8,137 nucleotides of DNA. It comes from Alphaproteobacteria bacterium MarineAlpha10_Bin2. GTDB lineage: Bacteria; Pseudomonadota; Alphaproteobacteria; UBA828. The notes below the pieces were generated by a model. That model searched no databases. It saw only the letters and a list, made by a program, of their open reading frames with translations, and was not told the origin of the DNA. Position numbers and translations under genes: made by a program. The stretch lies in contig PTKB01000120.1 of assembly GCA_002937555.1 (NCBI GenBank), forward strand, positions 1 to 8,137. Reading direction: 5' to 3'. This document shows, one piece after another, positions 5,668-8,137 of the stretch (positions are counted from its first letter, which is position 1; each line of letters starts with the position of its first letter).

Positions 5668-6696
5668 ATGGCCCTGAAGATATTCGCCCTCGACCCGCCG
5701 GGCACGCCACCGAAATGGTGGTGGTGGCTGTTCGTCGGAACCGCTGCGGCCGCTTTGTTGCTGATGCCGGAGTATCTTGAGCTCTATGTCATCATCGACC
5801 TGACGAGCTACTTCATCTTCGCGCTGCTGGCGCTCAGCATGAGTTTTCTCTGGGGCTATCTCGGCATACTCAGCTTTGGGCAGACCGCATTTTTCGGGCT
5901 CGGCGGCTACGGCTATACGGTGCTGGCGCTGAACACCGGCGAGACCACGGGCTCGATATTCTTTGCCCTGGCTCTGCCCATGCTGTTCTCCGCCATCGTC
6001 GGCTATTTCATGATCTATGGCCGCATCAGCGACATTTATCTGAGCGTCATCACCCTGGTCGTCACGTTGATCCTGGAGAAGGGCGTGCGCGCAACTTCGG
6101 GGGATCAATATGTTATCGGCAGCGTGCGGCTCAACGGCCAGAACGGCATTCCCACCGTGCCGGCCCTGAAGATCCCGTGGAATACCAGTGTGGAGTTCAG
6201 TTTCGAAGGGTTTTTCCAGCTTGCCGTCGTCTTGATGGTGCTGGTCTATGTCGGCCTCAGGATGCTGCTGCTGACCAAATACGGCCGCGTGTTGGTGAGC
6301 ATCCGGGAGAACGAGCGGCGCACGGAATTGCTCGGCTATGACGCGCGCAAATACAAGCTGAGCGCCTTCGTTATCGCCGGCGGCATTGCCGGCCTTTCGG
6401 GCGCCATGTTCGCCATCTGGGGACCGCTCGCCCATCCGCAAATGTTCGGCCTGGGCCGGGCGGCTGACGTCATCATCTGGGTGCTGATCGGCGGCAAGGC
6501 GACGCTGATCGGCCCCATCGCCGGCGCCATCGGGATCGAATATCTCAAGGTCTGGCTCGGCACCCAGGGCGTCGGCCAGGTGCCTTTTGTGCTCGGCCTG
6601 GTGTTGATGGTGTTCGTGCTGCTGTTTCAACAGGGTGTGCTGCCCAGCCTCGGCATGGTGATTTCCTACGCGCGCCAGAGTTTGCGCAGACGCTGA
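5668..6696 (+). CDS. ABC importer permease 2, LivM/UrtC-type
   Basis: This is the second inner-membrane permease subunit, 342 residues with about ten hydrophobic segments. The N-terminal cytoplasmic stretch leads into an unusual run of four Trp (KWWWWLF) encoded by a perfect TGG repeat. Family motifs are WGYLGILSFGQTAFFGLGGY (62-81), GRISDIYLSVITL (a LivM/UrtC-like segment) and the ATPase-contacting loop SIRENERRTELLGYDARKYK (211-230). GPLAHPQMFGLGRAADVIIWVLIGGKATLIGP resembles the conserved C-terminal half. The ATG at 5668 follows the previous stop by 3 bp and has no strong Shine-Dalgarno, so it probably depends on ribosomes finishing permease 1. The stop is at 6694-6696, with 15 bp to the first ATPase gene. 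Confidence 0.9.
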   Translation: MALKIFALDPPGTPPKWWWWLFVGTAAAALLLMPEYLELYVIIDLTSYFIFALLALSMSFLWGYLGILSFGQTAFFGLGGYGYTVLALNTGETTGSIFFALALPMLFSAIVGYFMIYGRISDIYLSVITLVVTLILEKGVRATSGDQYVIGSVRLNGQNGIPTVPALKIPWNTSVEFSFEGFFQLAVVLMVLVYVGLRMLLLTKYGRVLVSIRENERRTELLGYDARKYKLSAFVIAGGIAGLSGAMFAIWGPLAHPQMFGLGRAADVIIWVLIGGKATLIGPIAGAIGIEYLKVWLGTQGVGQVPFVLGLVLMVFVLLFQQGVLPSLGMVISYARQSLRRR

Positions 6697-6711
6697 GCGG
6701 GAGGAGCGGAA

Positions 6712-7434
6712 GTGGCGGACATTATCTTGGAGACCAGAGGGCTGGAAAAGCGCTTCGGCGGCGTGCGCGCCATCGCCGGCGTCGATTTCAAACTGGCGCG
6801 CGGCGAATTGCGCTGCCTGATCGGCCCCAACGGCGCCGGCAAGAGCACGTTTTTCAAGATGCTGACGGCGCAACTCAGGCCCTCTTCGGGGCGCATTCTG
6901 TTCGACGGTACCGACATCTCCCGCGCCCAGCCGCATCAAATCAGCCGCCTCGGAATCGGTATCAAAAACCAGGTTCCAGATGTCTATGACGGCCTCAGCG
7001 TGCACGAAAATCTGTGGCTCGCGGCGCGCTTTCGCCAAGATTCGGAACTGGCCCGAAGTGCAGTGAAGACGGCGCTTGAACGCCTCGAGCTGGATCGAAT
7101 TTCGGCCGATATAGTGGGCGAGCTGGCGCATGGCCAACGCCAATGGGTCGAGTTCGGCATGATCATGGTGCTTGAGCCTGTGATCGTTCTCCTCGACGAG
7201 CCGACCGCCGGTATGAGCGTCGAGGAGACCAACCGCACCGCCGATTTGATCCATGAGATCAACCGGACGACGACGGTAATCGTCGTCGAGCATGACATGC
7301 AATTCATCCGCCAAATCGCAAAACAGGTCACGGTGTTTCACCAAGGCAGCATTTTGGCCGAAGACACGATGGAGAATATTCAGCAGAACCAGACCGTGCG
7401 CGATGTCTATTTGGGGGTATCGGGACGTGCTTGA
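6712..7434 (+). CDS. ABC importer ATPase 1, UrtD/LivG-type
   Basis: This is a cytoplasmic nucleotide-binding subunit of 240 residues that powers the importer. It has Walker A GPNGAGKST (38-46), Q-loop Gln87 in KNQVPDVYDGLSVHENL, signature LAHGQ (138-142), Walker B VIVLLDE with catalytic Glu163, and switch His194 in VVEHDMQFI. The signature region LAHGQRQWVEFGMIM and DEPTAGMSVEETNRTADL are close to UrtD of urea importers (LSHGQKQW type). They differ from the LSYGQQR type usual in LivG, which supports a urea or amide substrate for the operon. The start is GTG at 6712, with an excellent ribosome-binding sequence GGGAGGAG (6699-6706) 5 nt upstream. The 3' end overlaps the next gene by 8 bp. The urt symbol is withheld because the substrate is unproven. 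Confidence 0.92.
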   Translation: MADIILETRGLEKRFGGVRAIAGVDFKLARGELRCLIGPNGAGKSTFFKMLTAQLRPSSGRILFDGTDISRAQPHQISRLGIGIKNQVPDVYDGLSVHENLWLAARFRQDSELARSAVKTALERLELDRISADIVGELAHGQRQWVEFGMIMVLEPVIVLLDEPTAGMSVEETNRTADLIHEINRTTTVIVVEHDMQFIRQIAKQVTVFHQGSILAEDTMENIQQNQTVRDVYLGVSGRA

Positions 7435-8119
7435 AGTCGACACCCTGCATTCGGGATATGGCCGCATTCCCATATTGGAAGGCGTTTCACTATCGCTTCA
7501 GGAAGGCGAGGTGGTCGGAATTCTCGGCCATAACGGCATGGGTAAAACCACCCTGCTGCGCACCTTGATCGGCGAAATCAAAGCCAACCGGGGCACCATC
7601 CGATTCAACGGCGAGGACATCACCCGCCTCAACATGTTCCGCCGTGCCCGGCGCGGCATGGGATATGTGCCGCAGGGGCGCGACATCTACCCGCAACTCA
7701 CGGTCATGGAAAACCTCAAAATGGGCGAGGCCATGCGTGGCGGCGAAAGCGCGATCCCCGAGATGCTGGAATATTTTCCGCTGCTCAAACCGCTTCTAAA
7801 CCGGCCCGGGCGGACGTTGTCCGGCGGCGAGCAGCAAATATTGGCGCTCGCCCGGTGCCTGGCCGGGCGGCCCAAACTCATCCTCCTCGACGAACCGACG
7901 GAAGGGATACAGCCTTCCATCGTCGATCAGATCTTGGAAAAGCTCGATACGTTGAGCGCCGCTCTCGACCTCACCATTCTCCTGGTCGAACAGGATTTGC
8001 AATTTATCGCCAAGCTGGCGAGCCGTGTTCTTATCATGCAGAAGGGGCGGATCGTCACCGCCATCGACCCGGCACAATTGAACGACCGCGACATCGTCGA
8101 CGAATATTTAGGGATCTAG
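7427..8119 (+). CDS. ABC importer ATPase 2, UrtE/LivF-type
   Basis: This is the second cytoplasmic nucleotide-binding subunit, 230 residues. It has Walker A GHNGMGKTT (34-42), Q-loop Gln83 in GYVPQGRDIYPQLTVMENL, signature LSGGE (131-135), and Walker B LILLDE with catalytic Glu156. The switch position is Gln189 (LLVEQDLQF), the usual substitution in the LivF/UrtE group. GRDIYPQLTV and DEPTEGIQPSIV resemble UrtE. The start is GTG at 7427, inside the last codons of ATPase 1 (8-bp overlap), giving (M)LEVDTLHSGYG as expected for the family. An in-frame ATG at 7403 would add eight residues and has no clear support. GGGGG at 7413-7417 is a rather distant ribosome-binding candidate, so coupling by overlap is likely. 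This is the last gene visible; only 18 bp follow its stop, so whether an enzyme gene continues the operon cannot be seen. Confidence 0.92.
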   Translation: MLEVDTLHSGYGRIPILEGVSLSLQEGEVVGILGHNGMGKTTLLRTLIGEIKANRGTIRFNGEDITRLNMFRRARRGMGYVPQGRDIYPQLTVMENLKMGEAMRGGESAIPEMLEYFPLLKPLLNRPGRTLSGGEQQILALARCLAGRPKLILLDEPTEGIQPSIVDQILEKLDTLSAALDLTILLVEQDLQFIAKLASRVLIMQKGRIVTAIDPAQLNDRDIVDEYLGI

Positions 8120-8137
8120 CGCCTCGGCCGCGAGCCG

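Noticed and set aside
5713..5727. TGG repeat encoding four Trp at the start of permease 2
   Set aside because: It is real but short and located at the membrane boundary, where aromatic residues are common. There is no sign of phase-variable repeat behaviour, since a 3-bp unit would not shift the frame.
5083..7473. A 796-codon open frame on the minus strand opposite the permease and ATPase genes
   Set aside because: It lies antisense to three well-recognised genes (permease 1, permease 2, ATPase 1). Its translation is a low-complexity mix rich in His, Asp, Gln and Ala with no domain I recognise. Long antisense frames are a common by-product of codon bias in GC-rich genomes.

Overview
The window looks like chromosomal DNA of a GC-rich alphaproteobacterium. 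The evidence is a CpdR-type single-domain response regulator, a TTAA-N7-TTAA CtrA-type box with GANTC (CcrM-type) sites beside that gene, and a tRNA-Val(GAC) with an encoded CCA. I cannot name the genus.

Layout: (1) 3-785, plus strand: the C-terminal two thirds of a YbfB/YjiJ-type MFS transporter, cut by the window edge. (2) 850-1331, minus strand: cpdR followed 44 bp downstream by tRNA-Val(GAC), converging on the MFS gene. (3) 1332-1465: a divergent control region with a perfect CtrA-type box and two GANTC sites. (4) 1466-2401, plus strand: an N-formylglutamate amidohydrolase family protein with no other histidine-degradation gene in view. (5) 2402-2660: an AT-richer spacer with a possible terminator and a possible promoter. 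(6) 2667-3335: a secreted SLT-type lytic transglycosylase gene interrupted by one in-frame TAA; the frame continues cleanly afterwards, so this looks like a recent nonsense mutation, readthrough, or a base-call error. (7) 3371-8119: a five-gene ABC importer operon, ordered binding protein, permease, permease, ATPase, ATPase.

The importer has the gene order of branched-chain amino acid (Liv) systems. Several motifs instead resemble the urea/short-chain amide branch (UrtABCDE, FmdDEF). These are YEGG-x-C in the binding protein, LAHGQRQW in the first ATPase, and GRDIYP and EGIQPSI in the second. The binding protein carries a Tat signal (SRRQFFK). It would capture substrate in the periplasm and pass it to the two membrane subunits, driven by the two ATPases. 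No urease, amidase or regulator gene lies in the window, so the substrate stays open.

The most noteworthy non-coding signals are the CtrA-type box by cpdR, a perfect palindrome filling the -35/-10 spacer of the importer promoter, and a strong hairpin between the binding-protein and permease genes. I found no mobile element, CRISPR array or clearly novel multi-gene system.
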